From Pseudomonas alkylphenolica (GTDB lineage: Bacteria > Pseudomonadota > Gammaproteobacteria > Pseudomonadales > Pseudomonadaceae), in assembly GCF_004025535.1 (NCBI RefSeq), contig NZ_QJRG01000044.1:124001-188000 (forward strand): a DNA stretch of 64,000 bases. Direction: 5' to 3'. Made by a program: the position numbers and the translations under genes. The notes below the pieces were generated by a model. The model made no database searches and was not told where the DNA came from. It worked only from the letters and a program-made list of their open reading frames with translations. Each line of letters starts with the position of its first letter. The stretch's first letter is position 1. Shown here piece by piece: positions 9,285-17,721 of the stretch.

Positions 9285-9548
9285 TTATTCAGCCTTGAAT
9301 CCGGGCTTTCCATTGGCTTCTCGCCATTCCTTGATAATTCGAACAACTTGTTCCGGGGCGTCAAGACCTTTAACCTCAGGCCAATAGATCAAATCAGTGC
9401 CTGCAGGGTGTTCGATGATTGCTTCGAAATGATGAAGTAGTGGATTTAGTACGTCGTCATCAAAACTTCCATTGACGAAGTAAATGTGCTTGATGAAATC
9501 CATGAACTCCGTTTCTGTATAGTCTGATATTGATGGCTTGAGGTTCAT
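9285..9548 (-). CDS. Immunity protein for the adjacent S-type pyocin
   Basis: An 87-residue Im7/Im9-family immunity protein (SISDYTETEF, EHPAGTDLIYWP, PEQVVRIIKEWREANGKPGF). The conserved EHPxGTDLIYWP loop contributes to the DNase interface. Its ATG overlaps the stop codon of the pyocin gene in an ATGA arrangement, so the toxin and its inhibitor are translationally coupled and made together. It is the expected inhibitor of the HNH DNase encoded just upstream. Confidence 0.92.
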   Translation of the reverse strand: MNLKPSISDYTETEFMDFIKHIYFVNGSFDDDVLNPLLHHFEAIIEHPAGTDLIYWPEVKGLDAPEQVVRIIKEWREANGKPGFKAE

Positions 9549-11776
9549 GGCTTTCTTCCGTAATGGATGTGTTGGTGTGCTAGAGGTGTAACAATTCTCA
9601 AATTTTCAATATCGTAAACTGCACCGCCAGCGGCAATCGGAATGACATGGTGAATTATAAAAGTATCCAGTGATTGATGACGCTCGGATTTTGTTACTTT
9701 AGGTGCTAGCCCTCGTGTCATTCGTGCGATGTTCTGCGGCGAAAACTGCTGCGCGAGGATGGCGTCTCGGGCAACAAGTGTCCACATAGCCTGCCTGAGC
9801 TTATTGAAGCTTTTGAATTCCTGACCGGCCAGCATCCCAGCAATTTGACTGGGTATCGGTGCACCTGAATTACGTGTTGAATCGCCAAGCCAAACCCCCG
9901 TAATGTCTTGCCCTGATCCTGTGGCGGCCCCAGGTTCCAACCGCCGATCCCTGAACATAACCAGAATCGGCGCCAGCCCGGAATCAGCCGGGAAGGTGAC
10001 GATGATGCGGTCCAGTTCAAGCGGGTCTAGAGCCGGGTAGCTTTCGACCAGGCCTGTCTGCGGGATGAGCTCACTGCCGGTGTAAATTGTTGCGCCTGTC
10101 GGCGCAACCGGCAGGCTGGTAGAGCTGCCCAGTTCGGTGCCGGGAGCGTTGAGCGGAGTCCAGGTGAGGATTCGTGACGGGGTGTCGAGAGCCAGGCTGT
10201 AGACCTGACGCTCGTTGTCGAACACCGCCGCGCGCACGGGTATCGGACCGCTGTCCTGGCTCACCAGCAGATGCAGACGGTCATCTTCTTCGCGGCTGGC
10301 AAGAGCGTATGGCAGCGTGAGTGTGCCGCCGGCTGCAGCAATGGTGGTGAGGTCAAGGTTGTTGGGAGGTGAAAGGTCTGCCAGTGGCACGCTGGCGGCA
10401 AATTGTCGTTCTCCATCGCCAAGGCTAGGGGACCAGGACATTGCCACTATGCCGACAACAAGTGGCGCAAGAGGAGCAACGCGCGCGGCCATCGCTACGA
10501 CCGCGATGCGGATTGCATGTTGCAAGGCTGTATAAGTGCCCGCTGTCAGATCGAAAGCGGCGCCGCCCAAGGGGATGATTAGAGGTGCCGCCGTGGCGGC
10601 GCTGCCCAGGCCTGCATAGCTGATACGCAGGCGTTCAGTTTCCCTGGCCCTGCGCTCTGCTTCGATGGCCAGGCGGGCAGCTGCCTGTTCGGCCATATGG
10701 CGCGCCAACAAGGTATCAACCTGCTCGGCACGTTCCTGCAAGCCCGTCATGGCAACCGCAAACAGGTCCAGGTAACGAATGGATTCGTTCAGAGCCAGCG
10801 CATGGTGATACTCCGCCCATAACGGCCCGGCTCGCCGCTTGGTCTGCTCGTCGACGAGATGGTGCAAGGCTTCGAGTTGGGGTTTGGACAGCGGGCCGTT
10901 GATCTCCGGGTTGCTGGCGCTGTACCCCGGCACTTGCTGGCGCTTGAGGTTGGCCAGCTGATTGGCGCTTTCCCGGTAGGCGCGCAGTGCTTGCGCCAGG
11001 GTGACGTTGTCCTGGTTGGGGGTTAGCTCGATAAGTTCATGCTGGAGAAAGGCTGGTAAACATTCGAAGCAGATGCGTTTTTCTTCACGAATCTGTGCTT
11101 CACGCCGTGCTGCTGCTTGCTGCAGGTCCACCGGTACAGTCTGCAGTTCGGCCTCGTCGAGCTGGGCGGCGAGGGCCGCCAGGTCGTTACTGAACAGACG
11201 GATCGACTCGCTTTCCAGATGCGCGCGGTAAGCCGCATCGACAGATGCGAACAGAATGTCGAATAGCGTAGTGGCATCGTTGAAGGCGCCAGGATCGTAG
11301 ATCCGAGTGACCAGTGAGTCCGTACGCTTATAGAAGGGCATCGCCCCATAGAAGCTGTGGGCGGTTGGCAGCAGAGCAAGGTAGCTCTGCCGCTTGTCAT
11401 CGATTAACGCGGTAAGAGCAGCTTGCTCCGTTGTCAGTTGTGCTAAGGGAGTGCCGCCGCTCGACGCTGCGCGTTGTCTGAGTGCATCGCGCTCGGCTTG
11501 CTGCACGGCCGGTAGTTGAGCAATGAGCGGCTGGTAGGTCTGCAGCGCATAGTCGTCGGTACCACGACGTTCGTCGTCCAGCACGCGCCTGACCGCCGGC
11601 TCGTGAGAGCTGAAACGGCCCGGCCCGCCAGTGCCGCGAGCGCGCCCCTCGCTCAACCCCCAACCGCCGGACCCGAAACCACCACCGCCTGAAGGCAGTG
11701 GCTGTAGCAGTGGCCGGTCAATGGGGGCGTCGCTTATGTAAAGCGCTTCGGTCAAATAGAACGTGTTCTGTGCCAT
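9545..11776 (-). CDS. S-type pyocin (bacteriocin) with C-terminal HNH DNase
   Basis: A 743-residue modular bacteriocin. A glycine-rich N-terminus (PSGGGGFGSGG) leads into a long helical region with coiled-coil character (about 50-410), then an Ala/Ile-rich segment and the beta-rich pyocin S/cloacin translocation domain (about 440-600). The last 130 residues or so are a colicin E9-like DNase; the HNH motif starts with His-His at about 709-710 and continues through ENLRIVTP to HQHIH, with all the expected histidines. It should enter competing pseudomonads through an outer-membrane receptor and cut their DNA. The start is the ATG at 11776, preceded by GGAGGAG; an ATG at 11806 lies upstream of that site. 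I saw no obvious SOS box or PrtN P-box in the 113 bases upstream. The receptor cannot be inferred. Confidence 0.9.
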   Translation of the reverse strand: MAQNTFYLTEALYISDAPIDRPLLQPLPSGGGGFGSGGWGLSEGRARGTGGPGRFSSHEPAVRRVLDDERRGTDDYALQTYQPLIAQLPAVQQAERDALRQRAASSGGTPLAQLTTEQAALTALIDDKRQSYLALLPTAHSFYGAMPFYKRTDSLVTRIYDPGAFNDATTLFDILFASVDAAYRAHLESESIRLFSNDLAALAAQLDEAELQTVPVDLQQAAARREAQIREEKRICFECLPAFLQHELIELTPNQDNVTLAQALRAYRESANQLANLKRQQVPGYSASNPEINGPLSKPQLEALHHLVDEQTKRRAGPLWAEYHHALALNESIRYLDLFAVAMTGLQERAEQVDTLLARHMAEQAAARLAIEAERRARETERLRISYAGLGSAATAAPLIIPLGGAAFDLTAGTYTALQHAIRIAVVAMAARVAPLAPLVVGIVAMSWSPSLGDGERQFAASVPLADLSPPNNLDLTTIAAAGGTLTLPYALASREEDDRLHLLVSQDSGPIPVRAAVFDNERQVYSLALDTPSRILTWTPLNAPGTELGSSTSLPVAPTGATIYTGSELIPQTGLVESYPALDPLELDRIIVTFPADSGLAPILVMFRDRRLEPGAATGSGQDITGVWLGDSTRNSGAPIPSQIAGMLAGQEFKSFNKLRQAMWTLVARDAILAQQFSPQNIARMTRGLAPKVTKSERHQSLDTFIIHHVIPIAAGGAVYDIENLRIVTPLAHQHIHYGRKP

Positions 11777-11889
11777 GTAGGTCTCCTCCTGGTCGCTACA
11801 TGGCAAGGGTGATGGGATGGGCCGTGCGGGTATGCCGCCTGGCGCTGGTTAAAAGGTAGGACTGGGCCTATGTAAGGGAAAGACGATCC

Positions 11890-12369
11890 CTAGTTATGCT
11901 TCTCCGACACCGGAATCACCCGCTTCTCCTTCACCGCCTTGAACGAAAAACTCGAATAGATTTCCTTCACCCCCGGCAACGTCTGCAACACCTCGCGGGC
12001 GAATTCGCCAAACGACTCCAGATCCCTCGCCAGTACCTCCAGCAGGAAGTCGTAACGTCCGGAGATGTTGTGGCAAGCAACAATCTCGGGGATTTCCATC
12101 AGCCGCTGTTCGAAAGCGCGGGCCATGTCCTTGGAGTGGGAGTCCATCATGATGCTGACGAAGGCGGTCACACCAAAGCCCAAGGCCTTGGGCGAAAGGA
12201 TGGCCTGGTAGCCGGTGATATAGCCGTTCTCTTCGAGCAACTTGACCCGCCGCCAACACGGCGAGGTGGTCAGGGCGACGCTGTCGGCCAGCTCGGAAAC
12301 GGTCAGTCGGGCGTTGTTCTGCAGGGCACCCAGCAGGGCGCGGTCGGTGCGGTCGATGGCGGCAGGCAT
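11890..12369 (-). CDS. mdeR: Lrp/AsnC-family regulator of methionine gamma-lyase operon
   Basis: A 159-residue Lrp/AsnC regulator: an N-terminal helix-turn-helix (DRALLGALQNNARLTVSELA, then SPCWRRVKLLEENGYI) followed by an effector-binding/oligomerisation RAM domain. It is divergent from the methionine gamma-lyase gene, the arrangement of MdeR and mdeAB in P. putida, where MdeR activates the operon in response to L-methionine. The start is ATG at 12369 with GGAGGG upstream; a longer in-frame start at 12417 would reach into the shared control region. An inverted repeat at 12411-12432 is its likely site. Confidence 0.88.
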   Translation of the reverse strand: MPAAIDRTDRALLGALQNNARLTVSELADSVALTTSPCWRRVKLLEENGYITGYQAILSPKALGFGVTAFVSIMMDSHSKDMARAFEQRLMEIPEIVACHNISGRYDFLLEVLARDLESFGEFAREVLQTLPGVKEIYSSFSFKAVKEKRVIPVSEKHN

Positions 12370-12410
12370 AGTTTGCCCTCCGTGGCTTGAATTAATTGTT
12401 TTTATGTCAA

Positions 12411-12432
12411 TAACCATTAAAGGCAGTGGTTA
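12411..12432. promoter_or_regulatory. Inverted repeat in the mdeR-mdeA control region
   Basis: TAACCA and TGGTTA, separated by ten bases, form a perfect inverted repeat in the 127-base divergent region. Size, symmetry and position fit an Lrp-type regulator site, here presumably MdeR. The -10-like AT block before mdeA (near 12462-12475) is downstream of it, which fits activation. Confidence 0.5.
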
Positions 12433-12496
12433 CATTTGGAAAAAAATCAGTACCTCAGTGGCATAAGCTTATAACAAACCACAAGAGGCTGTTGTC

Positions 12497-13693
12497 ATGA
12501 GCGGCTCCACCAAGGATTCAGGTTTTGCTACCCGTGCCATCCACTACGGCTACGACCCGTTGAGCCATCAGGGCTCGCTGGTTCCACCGGTCTATCAAAC
12601 CGCCACCTTCGCGTTTCCTACGGTTGAATACGGTGCCGCCTGCTTTGCCGGTGAAGCAGGAGGGCATTTCTATACGCGCATTTCCAACCCCACGCTGGCG
12701 TTGCTGGAAACCCGCATAGCGTCACTTGAGGGTGCTGAAGCGGGATTGGCACTGGCCTCCGGGATGGGGGCGATTACGGCTACCTTGTGGACGCTGCTGC
12801 GGCCGGGCGACGAAGTGCTGGTCGGCCGAACGCTGTACGGCTGTACCTTCGCTTTTCTGCATCACGGCATCGGCGAGTTCGGGGTCAAGGTCCGGCATGT
12901 CGACATGAGCGACCTGCAGGCCCTGGAAGCTGCAATCAGCGCGCAGACCAAGGTGATCTACTTCGAAACCCCGGCCAACCCCAACATGCAGATGGCCGAC
13001 ATCGCCGCAGTGGCGAAGATTGCCCATCAGCGCGATATTACTGTGGTGGTCGACAACACCTACTGCACGCCTTACCTGCAACGCCCGCTGGAGCTTGGCG
13101 CCGACCTGGTGGTGCATTCGGCAACCAAGTACCTGAGCGGACACGGCGATATCACTGCCGGGCTGGTGGTGGGGCGCCAGGCGCTGGTGGATCGGGTGAG
13201 GCTTGAAGGGCTCAAGGACATGACCGGCGCGGTGATGTCACCGCAGGATGCTGCGCTGCTGATGCGCGGGATGAAAACCCTGAACCTGCGCATGGACCGC
13301 CATTGCAGCAACGCCCAGGCGATTGCCGAGTATCTGCAGCAGCACCCGGCCGTGGAATTGATCAACTATCCCGGCCTGCCTGGCTTCGCCCAGTTCGAAC
13401 TGGCCCGGCGGCAGATGCGCTTGCCCGGCGGCATGATCGCTTTCGAGCTCAAGGGCGGTATCGGTGCCGGACGGCGCTTCATGAATGCCCTGCAACTGTT
13501 CAGCCGGGCAGTGAGCCTAGGCGATGCCGAATCCCTGGCCCAGCACCCGGCGAGCATGACCCACTCCAGCTATTCCCCGCAGGAGCGCGCCCAGTACGGC
13601 ATTTCTGAAGGGTTGGTGAGGCTGTCGGTGGGGCTGGAGGATATCGACGACCTGCTGGCCGATATCGAGCAGGCCCTGAACGCCTGCGCCTGA
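12497..13693 (+). CDS. mdeA: L-methionine gamma-lyase
   Basis: A 398-residue PLP enzyme of the Cys/Met metabolism family. The PLP lysine is Lys211 (SATKYLSGHGD). Cys116 (TLYGCTF), which marks true methionine gamma-lyases rather than cystathionine lyases, is present, as are Tyr114 and Arg61. The length and most of the sequence follow P. putida MdeA as I know it. It splits L-methionine into methanethiol, ammonia and 2-oxobutyrate. The downstream gene encodes a 2-oxo acid dehydrogenase E1 that would consume the 2-oxobutyrate. Its ATG is at 12497, with a GAGG-type site upstream. Confidence 0.95.
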   Translation: MSGSTKDSGFATRAIHYGYDPLSHQGSLVPPVYQTATFAFPTVEYGAACFAGEAGGHFYTRISNPTLALLETRIASLEGAEAGLALASGMGAITATLWTLLRPGDEVLVGRTLYGCTFAFLHHGIGEFGVKVRHVDMSDLQALEAAISAQTKVIYFETPANPNMQMADIAAVAKIAHQRDITVVVDNTYCTPYLQRPLELGADLVVHSATKYLSGHGDITAGLVVGRQALVDRVRLEGLKDMTGAVMSPQDAALLMRGMKTLNLRMDRHCSNAQAIAEYLQQHPAVELINYPGLPGFAQFELARRQMRLPGGMIAFELKGGIGAGRRFMNALQLFSRAVSLGDAESLAQHPASMTHSSYSPQERAQYGISEGLVRLSVGLEDIDDLLADIEQALNACA

Positions 13694-13718
13694 ACTGCTC
13701 ACGGAAGAGGTCAACGCA

Positions 13719-16430
13719 ATGGTGGCAACGATGAGCCTTGTGTCGGGAGAGGGCGTACCACGACGCCCGGGAGATGCACCCGAGGTCGATAGCGACCCGG
13801 GGGAGACCGCCGAGTGGCTGGAGGCGCTGGAGTCGACCCTGCAGCACTGTGGCCCACAGCGCGCGCGGTTTCTCCTCGAACAGCTTGAGGCACACGCCCG
13901 GGAGTTGGGCGTGGAGCGCGGTGCGCAGCCTTTTTCGGCATACCGCAACACCTTGTCGGTGGAACAGCAGGGCGCCTATCCGGGCGATCTGGAGCTGGAA
14001 GAGCGGATCACCAGCCTGTTGCGATGGAATGCCTTGGCCATGGTGGTACGGGCTAATCATGCCTACGGCGACCTGGGCGGACACATTGCCAGCTACGCCT
14101 CGGCAGCAGAAATCTTCGAGGTCGGTTTCCAGCATTTCTTTCGTGGCGAGTCCGGGGGCGAACAGCGAACGGCCGACCTGGTGTTCTTCCAGCCGCACTC
14201 GGCGCCAGGGGTTTATGCGCGGGCTTTTCTTGAAGGCCGGCTGAGTGAAGAGCAGCTCGCCAATTACCGTCAGGAGGTGTCGGGCAACGGCCTGAGCTCG
14301 TATCCACACCCTTGGCTGATGCCTGATTTCTGGCAGTTCCCGACCGGTTCCATGGGGATCGGCCCGCTCAACGCGATTTACCAGGCGCGGTTCATGCGTT
14401 ACCTGCACCACCGGCAGTTGCTTGACACTGGCGCGCGGCATGTGTGGGGCGTGTTTGGCGACGGCGAGATGGATGAGCCGGAGTCGATCGCCGGGTTGAC
14501 CCTGGCCGCTCGCGAGCAACTGGATAACCTCACCTTTGTCGTCAACTGCAACCTGCAGCGGCTGGACGGGCCAGTGCGTGGCAACGGTCAGATCATTCAG
14601 GAACTCGAGGCCCTGTTCAGCGGCGCCGGCTGGAACGTGATCAAGGTGCTGTGGGGCTCGGAATGGGATGCGTTGTTCGCCCGCGACACCGAGCACGTGC
14701 TGTTGCGCCAGCTGGCGGCCACACCGGATGGGCAGTTTCAGAACCTCGGCGCCAAGGATGGCACCTACAACCTGGAACACTTCTTCAACCAGCACCCCGC
14801 GTTGCAGAAGCTTGTGGAGCACATGAGCTCGACGGAGATCAACGCGCTCAAGCGTGGCGGCCACGACTTTCGCAAGCTCTACGCTGCCTTTGCGGCGGCC
14901 AAGGCCTGTAGCGGGCGGCCGACGGTGATATTGGCCAAGACCAAAAAAGGCTACGGCATGAGCGCCGCCGGCGAATCGCGAATGACCGCGCACCAGGCGA
15001 AGAAACTTGATGTCCAGGCATTGCTGGCATTTCGTGATCGCTTTCATCTGCCACTGAGCGACACTCAGGTCGAACAGCTGCAGTTCTATCGGCCGGCGGA
15101 GGACAGTCCCGAACTGCGCTATTTGCGCGAGCGTCGCGCTGCGCTGGGTGGGCCGTTGCCGGCGCGGCGTGTCGACGTGCGCCCGATCCCGGTACCGGGC
15201 CTGGACGACATGGGGCGTTTTGCCTTGCAGGCCGAGGGCAAGGAAATGTCCACCACCATGGCGGCGGTGCGCATGCTCAGTGCCTGGCTCAAAGCGCCGC
15301 AGTTGGGCCCGCGTGTGGTGCCGATTGTGGCGGACGAGGCGCGCACTTTCGGCATGGCCAGCCTGTTCCGTCAGATTGGCATCTATTCACCTCAGGGGCA
15401 GTGCTATGAGCCGGAAGATGCCGGTTCGCTACTGTCGTACAAGGAAGCGCAAGACGGGCAATTGCTCGAAGAGGGCATAACCGAAGCGGGGGCGATTTCT
15501 TCCTGGGTCGCCGCAGCGACATCTTACGCCGTACACGGCGAGCCAATGCTGCCGGTGTACATCTATTACTCGATGTTTGGTTTTCAGCGCGTCGGCGACC
15601 TGATCTGGGCCGCCGCCGACCAGCGTGCCCGCGGTTTGTTGCTGGGTGCCACCGCCGGGCGTACCACCCTGGGTGGCGAAGGGTTGCAGCACCAGGATGG
15701 TTCGAGCCTGGTGATGGCTGCCATGGTTCCCAACTGCCGCGCCTGGGAGCCGTGCTTTGCCGGCGAGCTGGCGGTGATTCTCGAGCATGCAGCCCGGCGC
15801 ATGCTTACCGAACAGCATGACGAGTTCCACTACGTGGTGCTGATGAACGAAAACTATCCACAGCCGTCCCTGCCTGCGCAGGTCCATGAAGAGGTGTTAC
15901 GCGGTATGTACTGCTATGTGCAACAGCAGGTGGTCGACGCACGAGGGCGGGTGCGCCTGTTGGGTTCGGGGGCGATCTTGCGTGAAGTCATTGCTGCCAG
16001 CGAACTGCTGGCAACTGATTGGCAGATCGATAGCGAAGTGTTCAGCGTCACCAGTTTCAGCGAGCTTGCGCGTGAGGCGCGGGACGGTCAGCGGGCCGCT
16101 CGTCTGGGCATGGACAATGGCACGCTCAGCCATGTACAGCGTTGTCTGACCGGTAACGAACCGGTCATTGCCGCCACGGATTACGTGCGTGCCTGGCCGC
16201 AGCTGATCGCTGAGTACGTGCAGGCGCCTTACGTCACGTTGGGCACCGACGGATTCGGTCGCAGCGATACCCGCCAGCAACTGCGGCGCTTCTTCGAAGT
16301 GGACCGCTTCAGTATCGTGCTGGCCAGTTTGCACAGCCTGGTGGTTCAGGGCGGCATGGAGCGGCGGGTGCTGGATCAGGCGCTGGAGCGCTATGGTCAC
16401 AACACAGGGCAGGCGCCCTGGTATGGATGA
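13719..16430 (+). CDS. mdeB: 2-oxobutyrate dehydrogenase E1-like component
   Basis: A 903-residue homodimeric-type E1 related to pyruvate dehydrogenase AceE. The thiamine-diphosphate motif begins GDGEMDEPES (about 248) and ends NCNLQRLDG, and the AceE-like segments GSMGIGP, TKKGYG and GGEGLQHQDG are present. It starts 26 bases after mdeA with GGAAGAGG before the ATG, so it is in the same operon. In P. putida the equivalent MdeB prefers 2-oxobutyrate, turning the product of methionine cleavage into propionyl-CoA. No E2 or E3 gene is nearby, so it presumably borrows those of pyruvate dehydrogenase. It is not the housekeeping AceE, whose gene normally sits beside aceF. Confidence 0.9.
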   Translation: MVATMSLVSGEGVPRRPGDAPEVDSDPGETAEWLEALESTLQHCGPQRARFLLEQLEAHARELGVERGAQPFSAYRNTLSVEQQGAYPGDLELEERITSLLRWNALAMVVRANHAYGDLGGHIASYASAAEIFEVGFQHFFRGESGGEQRTADLVFFQPHSAPGVYARAFLEGRLSEEQLANYRQEVSGNGLSSYPHPWLMPDFWQFPTGSMGIGPLNAIYQARFMRYLHHRQLLDTGARHVWGVFGDGEMDEPESIAGLTLAAREQLDNLTFVVNCNLQRLDGPVRGNGQIIQELEALFSGAGWNVIKVLWGSEWDALFARDTEHVLLRQLAATPDGQFQNLGAKDGTYNLEHFFNQHPALQKLVEHMSSTEINALKRGGHDFRKLYAAFAAAKACSGRPTVILAKTKKGYGMSAAGESRMTAHQAKKLDVQALLAFRDRFHLPLSDTQVEQLQFYRPAEDSPELRYLRERRAALGGPLPARRVDVRPIPVPGLDDMGRFALQAEGKEMSTTMAAVRMLSAWLKAPQLGPRVVPIVADEARTFGMASLFRQIGIYSPQGQCYEPEDAGSLLSYKEAQDGQLLEEGITEAGAISSWVAAATSYAVHGEPMLPVYIYYSMFGFQRVGDLIWAAADQRARGLLLGATAGRTTLGGEGLQHQDGSSLVMAAMVPNCRAWEPCFAGELAVILEHAARRMLTEQHDEFHYVVLMNENYPQPSLPAQVHEEVLRGMYCYVQQQVVDARGRVRLLGSGAILREVIAASELLATDWQIDSEVFSVTSFSELAREARDGQRAARLGMDNGTLSHVQRCLTGNEPVIAATDYVRAWPQLIAEYVQAPYVTLGTDGFGRSDTRQQLRRFFEVDRFSIVLASLHSLVVQGGMERRVLDQALERYGHNTGQAPWYG

Positions 16431-16453
16431 GGCGGCTGCGCCGCCGGGTCAAT

Positions 16454-16484
16454 AAAAAGCCCCGCCGGATGGCGGGGCTTTTTT
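16454..16484. terminator. Bidirectional Rho-independent terminator between mdeB and zapG
   Basis: AAAAAGCCCCGCC-GGAT-GGCGGGGCTTTTTT. It works in both directions: it ends mdeAB on the plus strand and lies just past the zapG stop codon on the minus strand. Confidence 0.92.
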
Positions 16485-16485
16485 G

Positions 16486-16923
16486 TCAGTTACGCTTGAG
16501 CCCGTAGTGCTCATCGAGCATGCCCGGTGCATTGGGCGCTTTGGGTGCATAGTCGCGTGGCACTTCGGCGTCCTTTGGCGGGGTCAGGCGATCACGCGGC
16601 GCCTGTGCGGCCTCCGAATGCAGGGCGGCCAGCAGACGCTGGCGGGTCAGGTCGTCCAGGGCCAGGCGGTTGGCGCCATCAGCCAGATGGTCCTGCACTT
16701 CCTGGTAACTTTGGGTCAGTTTCTTGACCAGCGCAGCCGTACTGTTGAAGTGAGTAACCACCTCATTCTGGTAGCTGTCGAAGCGTTCCTGGATATCGTC
16801 CAGCTGCCGCTGGGTGCTGCTCGGTGCGGCATTGGGCAGCAGGCGGGCAACCAGGAAACCAACGACCACACCCACGACGAGGGCCAGGGTCGGCAACAAC
16901 CAAACTAAGAGCGAGAGTTCCAC
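16486..16923 (-). CDS. zapG: YhcB/ZapG family inner-membrane protein (DUF1043)
   Basis: A 145-residue protein with one N-terminal transmembrane helix (about 5-27, ending VVGFLVARLLP), a coiled-coil region (about 36-100) and a disordered Pro/Ala-rich C-terminus. This layout defines the YhcB family, linked in E. coli to cell-envelope growth, shape and the divisome. It starts with ATG at 16923. It stands alone on the minus strand, sharing a terminator with mdeB. Confidence 0.82.
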   Translation of the reverse strand: MELSLLVWLLPTLALVVGVVVGFLVARLLPNAAPSSTQRQLDDIQERFDSYQNEVVTHFNSTAALVKKLTQSYQEVQDHLADGANRLALDDLTRQRLLAALHSEAAQAPRDRLTPPKDAEVPRDYAPKAPNAPGMLDEHYGLKRN

Positions 16924-17061
16924 GAGTCCTTCCTCTATAAACGGCTTTGCTTTACGTTAACGGCTCGGACCTGCGCTGTATACCGCGAACGATCGCAAAT
17001 ATCTCAGACAGAATCATTCAGCTAGACGTGTCGACCCTTTCCGAGGTCACGGAGTTTATCC

Positions 17062-17697
17062 TTGCTTATCCGCGAAACCCCCGTATTCATTGATGGCCCG
17101 GTCGGCCAACTGGAAGCCTTGTATCTTGATGTGGCCGACGCCCGTGGCGTGGTACTGCTGTGTCACCCCAACCCGGTACAAGGTGGCACCATGACCAACA
17201 AGGTGGTGTCGATGCTGCAGCGTACCGCACGTGACGCGGGCTACATCACCCTGCGATTCAATTACCGTGGCGTCGGCGCCAGTGCCGGTAGCCATGACAT
17301 GGGCAGCGGCGAAGTTGACGATGCCCAGGCCGCTGCTGCCTGGTTGCGCGAAAAACACCCGCAATTGCCGCTGACCTTGATGGGCTTTTCCTTCGGTGGT
17401 TTTGTCGCTGCCAGCCTGGGCGGACGCCTGGAGGCTGAGCAGGTGGCCATCAAGCATCTGTTCATGGTCGCCCCGGCGGTGATGCGCCTGGGCGGCAACG
17501 ATGCCGTGCCGCAAGCGTGCGCGCTGAGCGTGATCCAGCCGGAAACCGACGAAGTGATCGATCCACAGCTCGTCTACGACTGGTCCGAAGCACTCTCGCG
17601 CCCCCATGAGCTGCTGAAAGTGGCAGAATGCGGACACTTTTTTCACGGCAAGCTCACCGACCTCAAGGATCTGGTGCTGCCACGCCTTTCGAACTGA
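17062..17697 (+). CDS. Small alpha/beta hydrolase (dienelactone hydrolase-like)
   Basis: A 211-residue serine hydrolase fold. An oxyanion-region motif HPNPVQGGT lies near 36-44, the nucleophile elbow GFSFGG is at about 111-116 (Ser113), and a C-terminal GHFF supplies the histidine (about 197). This is the family of predicted hydrolases often annotated as YtfJ/CocE-like; the substrate is unknown. The start is a TTG at 17062, with CACGGAG upstream and no better start nearby. It runs into trpS with a 24-base gap and may be cotranscribed. Confidence 0.82.
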   Translation: MLIRETPVFIDGPVGQLEALYLDVADARGVVLLCHPNPVQGGTMTNKVVSMLQRTARDAGYITLRFNYRGVGASAGSHDMGSGEVDDAQAAAAWLREKHPQLPLTLMGFSFGGFVAASLGGRLEAEQVAIKHLFMVAPAVMRLGGNDAVPQACALSVIQPETDEVIDPQLVYDWSEALSRPHELLKVAECGHFFHGKLTDLKDLVLPRLSN

Positions 17698-17721
17698 TAC
17701 AAGCCTGATAAGCGATTACCC

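Noticed and set aside
11777..11889. LexA box or PrtN P-box upstream of the pyocin gene
   Set aside because: No CTG-N10-CAG palindrome or ATTG-type repeats were found in the gap.
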